From Algorimicrobium hallyeonense (lineage in GTDB: Bacteria; Bacteroidota; Bacteroidia; Flavobacteriales; Flavobacteriaceae), in the NCBI RefSeq assembly GCF_042657385.1, contig NZ_JBHSLA010000005.1, positions 1-64,000 of the forward strand: a stretch of DNA of 64,000 nucleotides. The letters run 5' to 3'. Under the pieces are notes generated by a model. The model did no database searches, was not told the DNA's origin, and worked only from the letters and a program-made list of their open reading frames with translations. How positions within the stretch are numbered: the first letter of the stretch is position 1; each line of letters begins with the position of its first letter. Below are positions 7,390 to 16,349 of the stretch, one piece after another. The position numbers and the translations under genes are program-made.

Positions 7390-9082
7390 TAGTAATGTGT
7401 TTTTCAAATGAAAAAGAGAATCCATTATCGGTTTCTATTTGATACTCTGTTTTTAACTGACGGCAAATTTTATCAATTAGTTTTGGCTTGACCTCTTTAT
7501 TTTTTTCGCGTGAACCTGTATCGGAATAATTAAAATACATCCTGTTTTCTTTGTGAGTCAATCTGAAATTTATCGTTTTACTGTCTTCATTATCAAAGGC
7601 ATGTTTAATGGAATTGATACACAACTCTGAAAGCAGTAAGCCAAAATACATGGCATGATCTGAAGAAATATCAACAGAATCGATTTTGAAATCGGTTTGA
7701 ATATCGTTCTCCTTAAAGACCTCGAAGAAGCTAACTTTTACATCATTCAAATAGTTTGCAACATCTACTTTACTTTTATCCCTATTTTTATATAAATGCT
7801 TATGCAAGGTTGAAATAGCATCTACTTTTGTTAATATACTTTTAAGCTGGAACGCATTGTCTGGTGATGATTTTTTTAACTGATCTGAAATAAGAATAAC
7901 AACAAGTTGTAAGTTGTTATTAATTCGGTGATTGGCTTCGCTTAATAAAAACTCATTTTCTTGTGACAGTAATTGTAACTTTCTATTGCTCTTTTTTGTT
8001 TTTTGTAGAAAATAGGTGATCAGTAATGTTACAACAATTGCTATTAAAAATAACCCCAATATGATATAAAGATTAATTTTATTCGAAGCTAATTCTTTAT
8101 TTTTGTTTTTAATTTCAAGGTTACTAATTTTAATTTGATTTTCCTTTTCTGTAAGTTTATACTTTTCCTCAAGTTCAAATAAAAATTTATCATGCTCTTT
8201 TTTGTTATATGCATCTGTAAGCACCATACGATAGAGCAAATAATCGTATGCTTTTACATTATTACCTAGCTTTTTATAGGTTTCGTAAACGTTTATCGTT
8301 ACAATTATTTGATTAAATAATAAGTCGTTGGCTTTTGTAAAATCTATAGCCTCCAACCCTATTTGTAAGGCTTTTTCTAATTGATTATCTTTAATTAAAG
8401 CATTGGTATAATTAATATAAACATCAGCTTGATGTTGTACCAAATTATTATTCTTGGCATATTCTAATAAATCTTTAAAATGGGTAATAGCGCCTTTTAT
8501 ATCTCCTCTTCGCTCATAAACACTAGCTAATTCTAATTTTGAATAAAATATATTATCCTTGTGATTTACCTTTTCTGCCAATTTTAAAGATTTATTAGCA
8601 TAAATTATTACAGAATCTAAATTGCCAAAATGTTGTGAAAAAAGTGAAGCGCGCCTATTGTAGTAGCTAGATAAGTCAAATTCATTTATCATATTATTTT
8701 TTAAAATTGACTCTGCATTTTTTTGATGCTCTATTGCCACTTTAAATAAACCTCGTTTTCTATAAAACTCAATCATTTTAACATGATACAGAAATTTTAA
8801 TTGGAGATCTTCTATTCGTTCAATCTCCTCATAGGCCTCCATTAAATACGCATTGGTTTTTTTAAAATCCAATTTCAATTTATAGGTATCGGCTAATCCT
8901 ATTAGTAATTTTATTTTTTGTTCTGGACTTTGAGGTTCAGTTAAATGAGAATTAAAAAACGAAATAGCATCATCCAACTTGTTTTCATAAATCAGGTTTT
9001 GACCATAACTTATAATGGAATCATTTTGAGAAAATGATAATAGCGAAAAAAGTAAAAAAAGAAAAGCGATAGTATGCTTCAT
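7382..9082 (-). CDS. TPR-containing sensor histidine kinase (HisKA_2 type)
   Basis: Membrane sensor kinase of 566 residues. An N-terminal signal sequence (1-18), an extracytoplasmic region of TPR-like helical repeats (about 20-300), a coiled-coil stretch, one transmembrane helix (about 338-359), then the HisKA_2 dimerisation box with His385 in EANHRINNNLQL and a HATPase domain (about 470-560; N-box LLLSELCINSIKHAF). The HWE/HisKA_2-like box and pairing with a LytTR regulator are common in Bacteroidota. The stimulus is unknown; TPR sensor domains often bind peptides or partner proteins. Its stop overlaps the regulator start by 8 bp, and its own start is 1 bp after the gene upstream. Confidence 0.88.
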   Translation of the reverse strand: MKHTIAFLFLLFSLLSFSQNDSIISYGQNLIYENKLDDAISFFNSHLTEPQSPEQKIKLLIGLADTYKLKLDFKKTNAYLMEAYEEIERIEDLQLKFLYHVKMIEFYRKRGLFKVAIEHQKNAESILKNNMINEFDLSSYYNRRASLFSQHFGNLDSVIIYANKSLKLAEKVNHKDNIFYSKLELASVYERRGDIKGAITHFKDLLEYAKNNNLVQHQADVYINYTNALIKDNQLEKALQIGLEAIDFTKANDLLFNQIIVTINVYETYKKLGNNVKAYDYLLYRMVLTDAYNKKEHDKFLFELEEKYKLTEKENQIKISNLEIKNKNKELASNKINLYIILGLFLIAIVVTLLITYFLQKTKKSNRKLQLLSQENEFLLSEANHRINNNLQLVVILISDQLKKSSPDNAFQLKSILTKVDAISTLHKHLYKNRDKSKVDVANYLNDVKVSFFEVFKENDIQTDFKIDSVDISSDHAMYFGLLLSELCINSIKHAFDNEDSKTINFRLTHKENRMYFNYSDTGSREKNKEVKPKLIDKICRQLKTEYQIETDNGFSFSFEKHITND

Positions 9083-9083
9083 T

Positions 9084-10340
9084 CTAGGTCTTTTGTTTCT
9101 TTTTCCTAGCGGCTGGAAATAGCACGTTATTAAGAATTAATCGGTATCCAGGTGATGTTGGATATAAGTCCAATTCCGTTTTCGGATCACCAACTTTATG
9201 GGTATAATCCTCGGGATCATGACCACCATAAAAGGTAAAAAAACCTTTCCCTTTAACTCCATGTATGTATTTGGCTTCTCCATTGGTTTTGTTTTCACCT
9301 AAAACTAACACATTTGCCTTTATTTGATCTCGACTATACGAGGTAGTTTGTCCCATAAAGCCTTTAACTAAAGCTGTATGATTTTGATTTAACATAGTTG
9401 GAATTGGATCCCATTTTGCCGAAAAATCCATTAACGTAAAATAATCCGTCATTTTTGGTATTCTACGTTTTGTTGTCATATCAATAGAGGAGAACTCATA
9501 GATGTTAGGATCCCGTTCTAGAATATAATCTTTGAATGCGAAGGTTCTAGCATAATCAATTTTACTTTGATAGTTAGCATCACTAGGGTCGCCATCAAAC
9601 ATGGGTTCGCAAATATCAACACCATCGGCAGATAATGCAATATCAAAACTATCCGTAGCACTACACATGGCAAACATAAAGCCACCGCCAATAACATAAT
9701 CTCTAATCTTGTTGGCAACCGCTAATTTCTGATTGGAAACCTTATCATAGCCTAGCCGTTTTGCCAGAGCTTCGGCAGCTTTCTTTTCTTCAATATACCA
9801 AGAAACCGCTTTGTAGTTGGCGTAAAACTTTCCGTATTGCCCCGTAAAATCTTCATGATGTAAATGCAACCAGTCATATAATAACAAGGCATCATTCAAT
9901 ACTTCCTCATCATAAATTGTTTCATAAGGAATTTCAGCATAGGTTAAAACCATAGTTACGGCATCATCCCAAGGTAAATTCCCTTTTGGTGAATACACAG
10001 CAATTTTGGGTGCTTTTTCAAGCACAACCGATTCCATATTTTTACTCGGACTGCTAATTTCAGTAAGAATAGCTTCTGCTTTAGAATCCGAAAGAACTTC
10101 AAAAGACACACCACGGATTTGACATTCCCGACGAATGCGCTCCGTATCGGGGAGCAAAAAGGACCCACCTCTATAATTCAGCAACCAATTTACTTTTAGT
10201 TGATTATCCAGAGTCCAATAGGTAATACCGTAAGCCTTGAGATGGTTTTTCTGGCTTTCGGCATCCATAGGAATTAAAATATAGGATGCAAAACTATTTA
10301 AGGTAAACAAAAACAGTAAGAGAACGGTTAACTTTTTCAT
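9084..10340 (-). CDS. Conserved flavobacterial secreted protein, often named asparagine synthetase B
   Basis: 418 residues from the ATG at 10340, which begins a clear signal peptide (MKKLTVLLLFLFTLNSFAS); the longer start at 10373 adds 11 residues in front of it. From memory, close relatives in Flavobacteriaceae carry the name asparagine synthetase B. I see no Cys2 glutaminase N-terminus and no SGGxDS ATP-pyrophosphatase loop, and an exported protein would not do that reaction. Visible blocks: KIAVYSPKG (about 125), the strand-turn GGGFMFAMCSATDSFDIALSADGVDICEPMFDGD (about 230-260) and FTFYGGHDPEDY (about 380). The C-GxxS-like and GGHD blocks may point to a glutamine amidotransferase-like or ThuA-like fold, which is inference. 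It abuts the TPR kinase gene (1-bp gap), so co-expression is likely. Confidence 0.75.
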   Translation of the reverse strand: MKKLTVLLLFLFTLNSFASYILIPMDAESQKNHLKAYGITYWTLDNQLKVNWLLNYRGGSFLLPDTERIRRECQIRGVSFEVLSDSKAEAILTEISSPSKNMESVVLEKAPKIAVYSPKGNLPWDDAVTMVLTYAEIPYETIYDEEVLNDALLLYDWLHLHHEDFTGQYGKFYANYKAVSWYIEEKKAAEALAKRLGYDKVSNQKLAVANKIRDYVIGGGFMFAMCSATDSFDIALSADGVDICEPMFDGDPSDANYQSKIDYARTFAFKDYILERDPNIYEFSSIDMTTKRRIPKMTDYFTLMDFSAKWDPIPTMLNQNHTALVKGFMGQTTSYSRDQIKANVLVLGENKTNGEAKYIHGVKGKGFFTFYGGHDPEDYTHKVGDPKTELDLYPTSPGYRLILNNVLFPAARKKKQKT

Positions 10341-10407
10341 AGTTGAAAGATACTGAAAATATAGACCTTTCAAATTAATTTAAAATAATTTTAACCTCGA
10401 TAATGGT

Positions 10408-11427
10408 CTAGTTTTTACCCGATAATAAATTAGCAATTACTTTAGTACTTTCAAACTGTTCCAACATGATTTTTAAGAAAACAGTGATTGGAATAGCCAT
10501 AATTAAACCTGGTACTCCCCAGATATACCCCCAAAGCATAAGCATAACCAAAACAGTAATAACGTTTAATGAAAACGATTTTCCCATAAAAACCGGTTCA
10601 AGAATAGAACCAAAAAGAACCTGAACACCTGTGATTGAAACCACAAAGAAGAATAAAATGCTCGTAGGATCTAACTCAATAAAAGCAAATGCTGATAATA
10701 AAACCACTGTAATAATGGAACCAACCATTTGAACAAAATTAATTAAAAAGGCAAATAAACCCCAGAATATAGGAAAGCTAACATCAAAAAACAGACAAGC
10801 CAAACCGGTTCCAATTCCAGTGGCTAAACTAACGGCAAATTTAACCTTGACAAACGTCATTAAATCATTTTCAATTTTAATAAAGGTTTTTACGGAGGTG
10901 TGTTTCAGTTTAAGTAACGTGTTATTCAGTACTTTTTGAATATTAATAGACTCGGCTAGCCATAAGACAACAAAAAATATGGTCATTAATATCATCGTTA
11001 AAGTTTTCCGAACAAAATCAATAGTAACCCCAATTGTTTCCTCGTGAATGAATTTTTTAAAGAAGCTTTCTTTACTATCAACCTCAATTCCAAAGGTTTC
11101 ATTCCTCATAAGTAAAAGGGCATCAAATTTTTCTTCAGCCTTTACAAAAAATTCCGTTTCCGAATTTAAGATTTCACGACCTGAAACTTTAACGAGTTCC
11201 AGACCAATTTTTAAACCAATAGCTATTAAGAGAACCACTATTATTATGCTTATTGCTCTTGGAATTTTCTTTCTACCTAACCAACGCATGAGCGGTAAAA
11301 ATAGTAAGGCAATAAACATGGAGAAAATCAACGGAATAAATATAAACGAAAGTATTTTCAGTAAAAAAAACACCAACGGAATTACGATGATGGATAATAA
11401 TATATTTGTAGTACGCAACTGGTTCAT
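10408..11427 (-). CDS. AI-2E family transporter (PerM-like permease)
   Basis: Integral membrane protein of 339 residues with about 7-8 hydrophobic helices: two pairs near the N-terminus (8-45 and 57-78), a soluble stretch (about 85-135), then a dense C-terminal membrane bundle. The C-terminal part has the family motif region VPGLIMAIPITVFLKIMLEQ. Members were named for autoinducer-2 export, but many act as transporters of other substrates or as Na+/H+ antiporters, so the substrate is not assignable. The gene stands alone between the asnB-like gene and dnaB. Confidence 0.85.
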   Translation of the reverse strand: MNQLRTTNILLSIIVIPLVFFLLKILSFIFIPLIFSMFIALLFLPLMRWLGRKKIPRAISIIIVVLLIAIGLKIGLELVKVSGREILNSETEFFVKAEEKFDALLLMRNETFGIEVDSKESFFKKFIHEETIGVTIDFVRKTLTMILMTIFFVVLWLAESINIQKVLNNTLLKLKHTSVKTFIKIENDLMTFVKVKFAVSLATGIGTGLACLFFDVSFPIFWGLFAFLINFVQMVGSIITVVLLSAFAFIELDPTSILFFFVVSITGVQVLFGSILEPVFMGKSFSLNVITVLVMLMLWGYIWGVPGLIMAIPITVFLKIMLEQFESTKVIANLLSGKN

Positions 11428-11559
11428 ATAAAAGCCACAATTAAATGGAATTGCAAAATTAAGTCAAAAACATGGTATGCCTGCTAAAAGTTAGGACAAT
11501 TTTAAGTTTTTAAAATTAGAAAGAAAATGTTTAAAATGAGTTGCGCCAATCCGTCGAGT

Positions 11560-13095
11560 TTAAAAAGGAACATCATTATCATCTGGAGCACCAAAGGCAT
11601 CATTAGGCGATGGAAAATGGTCTGCTTTAAATGTGTTATCATTTGCGGCCTCGTTCATTTTGGAATGAAATTCATGATCAAATGGTGTATCAAAATCATC
11701 TAAATTATCAAACTTACCAAGATTACCAATAAATTTCAGCCGGATGTTATCCAATCCACCGTTTCTGTGTTTGGCAATAATAAATTCGGCCTGACCTTCT
11801 GTTGGCGAACGTTCATCATCATCCCATTCATCAATTTTATAATATTCTGGACGGTAAATAAAACTCACAATATCCGCATCCTGCTCAATAGCACCAGATT
11901 CACGTAAATCTGATAGTAACGGGCGTTTACTTCCACCACGCGTTTCAACAGCACGCGATAATTGAGATAAAGCAATTACTGGTACACTTAATTCTTTAGC
12001 CAAAGCTTTTAAGTTTCGAGAAATTGTAGAAATTTCTTGTTCACGGTTTCCGCCTTTCTGACTTCCTCCGGCCGTCATTAATTGTAAATAATCCACCATG
12101 ATTAATTTAATACCATGTTGAGATGCTAAACGTCTGGCTTTTGCTCGTAAATCGAAAATAGAAAGGGATGGTGTATCATCAATAAACAAAGGTGCTTTTT
12201 CCAGACCCTTAACTTTTACGTTTAATTGTTCCCACTCGTGCTTTTCTAGTTTACCTGTACGTAATTTCTCTGAAGACAAACCTGTTTCACTCGAAATTAA
12301 ACGCATAATTAATTGTACTGAAGCCATCTCTAAAGAAAAGAAAGCCACAGGAATATTTTGATCCACAGCAATATTTCTGGCCATAGATAAGGTTAAAGCG
12401 GTTTTACCCATACCAGGACGGGCTGCCACGATAATTAAATCACTTTCTTGCCATCCCGAAGTTAACTTATCCAATTTGGTAAAACCTGTTGGAATACCAC
12501 TTAAGCCGTCTTTATTAGAAATTTCTTCAATTTTTTTCTTGGCTTGAATTACCAAACTTTGAGCGGTTTCACTAGATTTTTTAATATTTCCTTGTGTGAC
12601 TTCGTATAATTTAGCTTCCGCTTTATCCAATAAATCAAAAACATCTTGCGTTTCGTCGTATGAGTCTTCTATAATTTCACTCGAAATTTTTATTAAACTT
12701 CGTTGAATAAATTTCTGTAAAATAATACGGGCATGGAACTCAATATGTGCAGAAGATGACACTTTTTGTGTAAGTGAAATCAGGTAAAAATCGCCACCAG
12801 CAACATCCAGTTTTAAATTTTTCTTTAACTGACTTGAAACGGTTAATAAGTCAATGGGCTCACTATTTTCAAATAACTGAAAAATGGCTTCAAAAATATG
12901 TTGATGTGCTTCTTTATAGAATGCATCAGGACTTAAAATATCAATAACCTCATCAACACCTTTTTTGTCAATCATCATAGCTCCAAGCACAACTTCCTCT
13001 AAATCAATAGCTTGCGGTGGTATTTTACCTTTTTCAAGACTGATTAAAGTGCTTTTGTCTACGGGATATCCCTTTATTTGATTCGGTTGTTTCAT
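11560..13095 (-). CDS. dnaB: Replicative DNA helicase
   Basis: Hexameric helicase that unwinds DNA at the replication fork. 511 residues: N-terminal domain (about 25-130, with PPQAIDLEEVVLGAMM), linker, and RecA-like ATPase with Walker A AARPGMGKT (residues 224-232), Walker B LIMVDYLQLM, and the conserved SRNLKALAKELSVPVIALSQLSR and RESGAIEQDADI blocks. No intein interrupts the P-loop or the other usual insertion sites. A long acidic C-terminal tail (DHFPSPNDAFGAPDDNDVPF) is typical of Bacteroidota. Repeats upstream are listed separately. Confidence 0.97.
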   Translation of the reverse strand: MKQPNQIKGYPVDKSTLISLEKGKIPPQAIDLEEVVLGAMMIDKKGVDEVIDILSPDAFYKEAHQHIFEAIFQLFENSEPIDLLTVSSQLKKNLKLDVAGGDFYLISLTQKVSSSAHIEFHARIILQKFIQRSLIKISSEIIEDSYDETQDVFDLLDKAEAKLYEVTQGNIKKSSETAQSLVIQAKKKIEEISNKDGLSGIPTGFTKLDKLTSGWQESDLIIVAARPGMGKTALTLSMARNIAVDQNIPVAFFSLEMASVQLIMRLISSETGLSSEKLRTGKLEKHEWEQLNVKVKGLEKAPLFIDDTPSLSIFDLRAKARRLASQHGIKLIMVDYLQLMTAGGSQKGGNREQEISTISRNLKALAKELSVPVIALSQLSRAVETRGGSKRPLLSDLRESGAIEQDADIVSFIYRPEYYKIDEWDDDERSPTEGQAEFIIAKHRNGGLDNIRLKFIGNLGKFDNLDDFDTPFDHEFHSKMNEAANDNTFKADHFPSPNDAFGAPDDNDVPF

Positions 13096-13150
13096 AGGAG
13101 CGAAAGTAATTAAAAGGTTGCTATAATGATAGCAGTTTTAGAGTTTCGTT

Positions 13151-13205
13151 GTTAACCATAAGTTAACAATTTAACTGTTAATAAGTCGATTATATTGTTA
13201 ATAAG
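13151..13205. promoter_or_regulatory. Repeat cluster upstream of dnaB
   Basis: GTTAAC occurs at 13151-13156 and 13162-13167. TGTTAATAAG occurs twice, at 13176-13185 and 13196-13205, exactly 20 bp apart (about two helical turns). On the minus strand this reads CTTATTAACA, which resembles but does not match a DnaA box. It lies 56-110 bp before dnaB and could be an operator. Confidence 0.4.
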
Positions 13206-13210
13206 CATAA

Positions 13211-13240
13211 AAAAATCTGAAATAAAAAATTTCAGATTTT
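13211..13240 (-). terminator. Terminator after accA
   Basis: AAAATCTGAAAT pairs with ATTTCAGATTTT, loop AAAAA. On the minus strand it is followed by a T-run. It is located 24 bp after the accA stop. Confidence 0.8.
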
Positions 13241-13263
13241 AAAGTTGTATAGTATGAAAAGGA

Positions 13264-14217
13264 TTAGCCTTTAAAAACACCCATATTCATATATTTATCC
13301 ATTCTATTTTTCACTAATTCTTTTGGTGATAAGTTTTTAAGCTCCTCAAAAGATTTTAAAATAGCATCACGAACCGATAAAAAAGTTGTTTCACGATCAC
13401 TATGAGCACCACCAAGTGGTTCCTTAATAATCTGATCTACTAATTTCATTCGTTTCATATCTGTAGCAGTCAATTTTAAGGCATCGGCTGCTAATTCCTT
13501 ATATTCCCAGCTGCGCCATAGGATAGACGAACAAGATTCAGGTGAAATTACGGAATACCAGGTGTTCTCCAACATCATGACTTTATCTCCTACACCAATT
13601 CCTAACGCACCACCCGAGGCACCTTCACCAATTATAACGGTAATAATTGGTACTTTTAAGCGTGTCATTTCTAATATATTTCTAGCAATTGCCTCTCCTT
13701 GGCCGCGTTCTTCCGCTTCCAATCCCGGATAAGCACCTGGTGTATCAATTAAGGTAATGACAGGAATACCGAATTTTTCAGCAGATTTCATTAAACGCAA
13801 TGCTTTTCTGTAACCTTCAGGATTGGCCATTCCAAAGTTTCGGTATTGGCGTGTTTTGGTATTATACCCTTTTTGTTGGCCAATAATCATGAAACTTTGA
13901 TCACCAATTTTACCTAAACCACCAATCATGGCTTTATCATCCTTAACGTTTCGATCGCCATGAAGCTCTAAAAACGATTCACCACAAAGTGCTTTTACAT
14001 AATCCAATGTATATGGACGGTTTGGATGACGTGACATTTGTACACGCTGCCAAGGCGTTAAATTCTTATATATATCTTTTTTAGTAGCAATCAACTTCTT
14101 TTCAATCTGCTTGCAAGTCTCGGTTACATCTACTTCACTCTCCGTACCTATTATCTCGCATTTCTGTAACTGCTCTTCAAGTTCTTTAATAGGAAGTTCA
14201 AATTCTAAATATTCCAT
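13264..14217 (-). CDS. accA: Acetyl-CoA carboxylase carboxyltransferase subunit alpha
   Basis: Transfers CO2 from carboxybiotin to acetyl-CoA, making malonyl-CoA for fatty-acid synthesis, together with AccD. 317 residues, normal for the alpha subunit. Helical N-terminus (about 1-60), then the crotonase-like fold with RPYTLDYVKALCGESFLELHGDR, IDTPGAYPGLEAEERGQGEAIA and IGEGASGGALGIGVGD (oxyanion-hole glycines), and VISPESCSSILWRS. The start ATG fits the family's usual N-terminus. It stands between dnaB and the EamA gene, a gene order common in this family. Confidence 0.97.
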   Translation of the reverse strand: MEYLEFELPIKELEEQLQKCEIIGTESEVDVTETCKQIEKKLIATKKDIYKNLTPWQRVQMSRHPNRPYTLDYVKALCGESFLELHGDRNVKDDKAMIGGLGKIGDQSFMIIGQQKGYNTKTRQYRNFGMANPEGYRKALRLMKSAEKFGIPVITLIDTPGAYPGLEAEERGQGEAIARNILEMTRLKVPIITVIIGEGASGGALGIGVGDKVMMLENTWYSVISPESCSSILWRSWEYKELAADALKLTATDMKRMKLVDQIIKEPLGGAHSDRETTFLSVRDAILKSFEELKNLSPKELVKNRMDKYMNMGVFKG

Positions 14218-14363
14218 AGGAATTTTTAATTTAAATTAGTTAGCCTACAAACCTACATATTTTTTTCATTTTAAACCGAAGTAAAAAGACGAAATATTAG
14301 GCATGCATAACGCTTTTTACAAAAGTACTAATTACCAATTACATGGTAAAAGCATTATTAATT

Positions 14364-15269
14364 TTATGACACCATGGTTACTTTATTCCGACGATTTCTT
14401 CTATTTTTTAATATGCCGTTAAGTACTACAACACTAATTATAATGGAAGCTCCAATGTAAAAATTAGTGCTCATCTTTTCTTTTTCCGGAAAAATAAGTA
14501 TGGCCAAAATGATGCCGTAAATGGGCTCCAAATTATAGGTTAACACAACCGTAAATGGACTTATGTAGCGCATTACATATACCGAAGCTATAAATGCATA
14601 GGCTGTACATACGGAAGCCAAAATTAAAAGGTAGGTTATATCCGATAGATGGAGGGCGAAAAATTCTGAAGAAAAACCATTTCCGGCAAAAAACAAATAC
14701 AGGCTTATAAAAATGACTCCACTAATAAACTCATAAAATGAAATGACCGTTGCCGAATGCTTCTCTAAAAACTTACCGTTTAAAACAGCAAAAAGTGATG
14801 ATAAGAAAGCTGAAACAATACCTAAAACAATACCTAACCAATAATGAAGTTCACTTTGTGTGATTACAAAAACCCCAATTATAACGAGAATCCCAAATAG
14901 GATTTCATATCCTATCAATTTTCGTTTATAAATTAAGGGCTCTATAAAGGAAGCAAAGAAGGCTCCAGTAGAAAACATGGCTAAAGTAATAGATATGTTA
15001 GACACTTTTATTGCTGCAAAAAACGTAATCCAATGTAAGGCTATAACAATACCCGCAAAACCTAGCATGAGCATAGATTGACGTGATATTCTAATTTTTG
15101 CTTTGGAAAAATAGACATAAACACCCATAAAAATTAGGGCAATAAGCATGCGATACCAAACAAGAGAAACTGCCTCAATAGAAATTAACTGTCCTAGTAT
15201 AGCTGTAAATCCAGCAATAAAAACCAACAGATGTAAATGTGCGTAGTTTTTTAATTTATCGTTTAGCAT
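14364..15269 (-). CDS. EamA/DMT-superfamily transporter
   Basis: Drug/metabolite-type permease of the inner membrane. 301 residues with about ten transmembrane helices arranged as two EamA repeats (about 12-135 and 150-285). The second repeat ends with VLTYNLEPIYGIILAILIFPEKE, a sequence typical of these exporters. The substrate cannot be read from the sequence. Its start overlaps the end of the LptF/G-type gene by 14 bp, so the two are probably translated from one transcript. The stop is 146 bp ahead of accA. Confidence 0.88.
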   Translation of the reverse strand: MLNDKLKNYAHLHLLVFIAGFTAILGQLISIEAVSLVWYRMLIALIFMGVYVYFSKAKIRISRQSMLMLGFAGIVIALHWITFFAAIKVSNISITLAMFSTGAFFASFIEPLIYKRKLIGYEILFGILVIIGVFVITQSELHYWLGIVLGIVSAFLSSLFAVLNGKFLEKHSATVISFYEFISGVIFISLYLFFAGNGFSSEFFALHLSDITYLLILASVCTAYAFIASVYVMRYISPFTVVLTYNLEPIYGIILAILIFPEKEKMSTNFYIGASIIISVVVLNGILKNRRNRRNKVTMVS

Positions 15270-16332
15270 TATACAAGAGGTAAGAAGCTAATATACCGAA
15301 TAATATATTTGGAAACCACACAGCAATAAGTGGCGGGAAATCTGATTGCGATGCCAACACACCAAATATCTTATCAAAGAATACAAATACCATGGCAATA
15401 CCAATACCAAACGCCAGGTTTACGCCCATGCCTCCTCGCCTTTTAATAGATGAAACAGAAAGGGCAATAATGGTTAAAATAAATACGGAAACGGGTAAAC
15501 TCCAAATTCTATACTTCACTAATTTGTAACGGCTAATATAAGATGAACCACGTGCCTCTTCTTTTTCAATAAACCTATTTAATTCGCCATATTGAAGGGT
15601 TTCCGCAATATATTCTACAGGTGTTAAATCTTCTAAATCAAAATCAAAATGAACATTTTTCCGACGGCTTTCTTCCAGAATATCATCACCATCACCTATG
15701 GTTCTTTTTACGTAATTAGTTAGCCTGTAGGTAGAGTCTTCTTCTTCATAACGAATTGTATTTGCCGTAATTTTGTAAATCACTCGATCATTTTCAATAT
15801 GTTCTAAAGTGAAATTTTGCCCTAATTTTTGTTTTGTATCAAAACTACTTACATAAATATAATCGTTGTCATTAATCTGCCTATAAACATTTTGATTATC
15901 TATAGGACTTTTATTCGTTTTTAAGTACTTGTAATTAAAATCATTAAAACCCTTACTCGCTTCCGGCGCTAAATATAAACCTAAAATTAAAGCCAAAATT
16001 GAAACGATAGTTGCGCCAATTAAATAGGGTCTTAAAAAACGAGTAAAAGAAACACCAGAGCTTAAAAAGGCGATAATTTCTGTGTTATTTGCTAATTTGG
16101 AGGTAAACCAAATAACAGACAAAAATAAAAATAACGGGAATAATAGATGTGCAAAGTAAATAGTAAAATCTAGAAAATACAGCATGACCTCACCAAAAGG
16201 TGCTTCATTCTCTAAAATTTTACCAATTTTTTCGGCTAGGTGAACCGTTATTCCTATTGGAATAAACAGTAACAACATAACAAAAAATGTAAAGAGATAA
16301 CGTTTTAATATATACCAATCTAATATTTTCAA
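15256..16332 (-). CDS. LptF/LptG family permease
   Basis: Inner-membrane subunit of the lipopolysaccharide transporter (LptB2FG), which extracts LPS and passes it to the periplasmic bridge. 358 residues: three N-terminal transmembrane helices (about 10-30, 50-75, 97-120), a periplasmic beta-jellyroll region (about 130-260), and three C-terminal helices (about 275-355). The N-terminal ILDWYILKRYLFTFFVMLLLFIP matches LptG/YjgQ-type openings in Flavobacteriia. Follows tgt by 17 bp and overlaps the EamA gene. Whether it is the F or the G partner is not certain. Confidence 0.88.
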   Translation of the reverse strand: MKILDWYILKRYLFTFFVMLLLFIPIGITVHLAEKIGKILENEAPFGEVMLYFLDFTIYFAHLLFPLFLFLSVIWFTSKLANNTEIIAFLSSGVSFTRFLRPYLIGATIVSILALILGLYLAPEASKGFNDFNYKYLKTNKSPIDNQNVYRQINDNDYIYVSSFDTKQKLGQNFTLEHIENDRVIYKITANTIRYEEEDSTYRLTNYVKRTIGDGDDILEESRRKNVHFDFDLEDLTPVEYIAETLQYGELNRFIEKEEARGSSYISRYKLVKYRIWSLPVSVFILTIIALSVSSIKRRGGMGVNLAFGIGIAMVFVFFDKIFGVLASQSDFPPLIAVWFPNILFGILASYLLYNAKR

Positions 16333-16349
16333 TTTCTGTAGCTTCTAAA

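Noticed and set aside
13176..13205. DnaA boxes or an origin near dnaB
   Set aside because: TTATTAACA differs from the DnaA box at a key position, there are only two copies, and no dnaA or dnaN gene is nearby.
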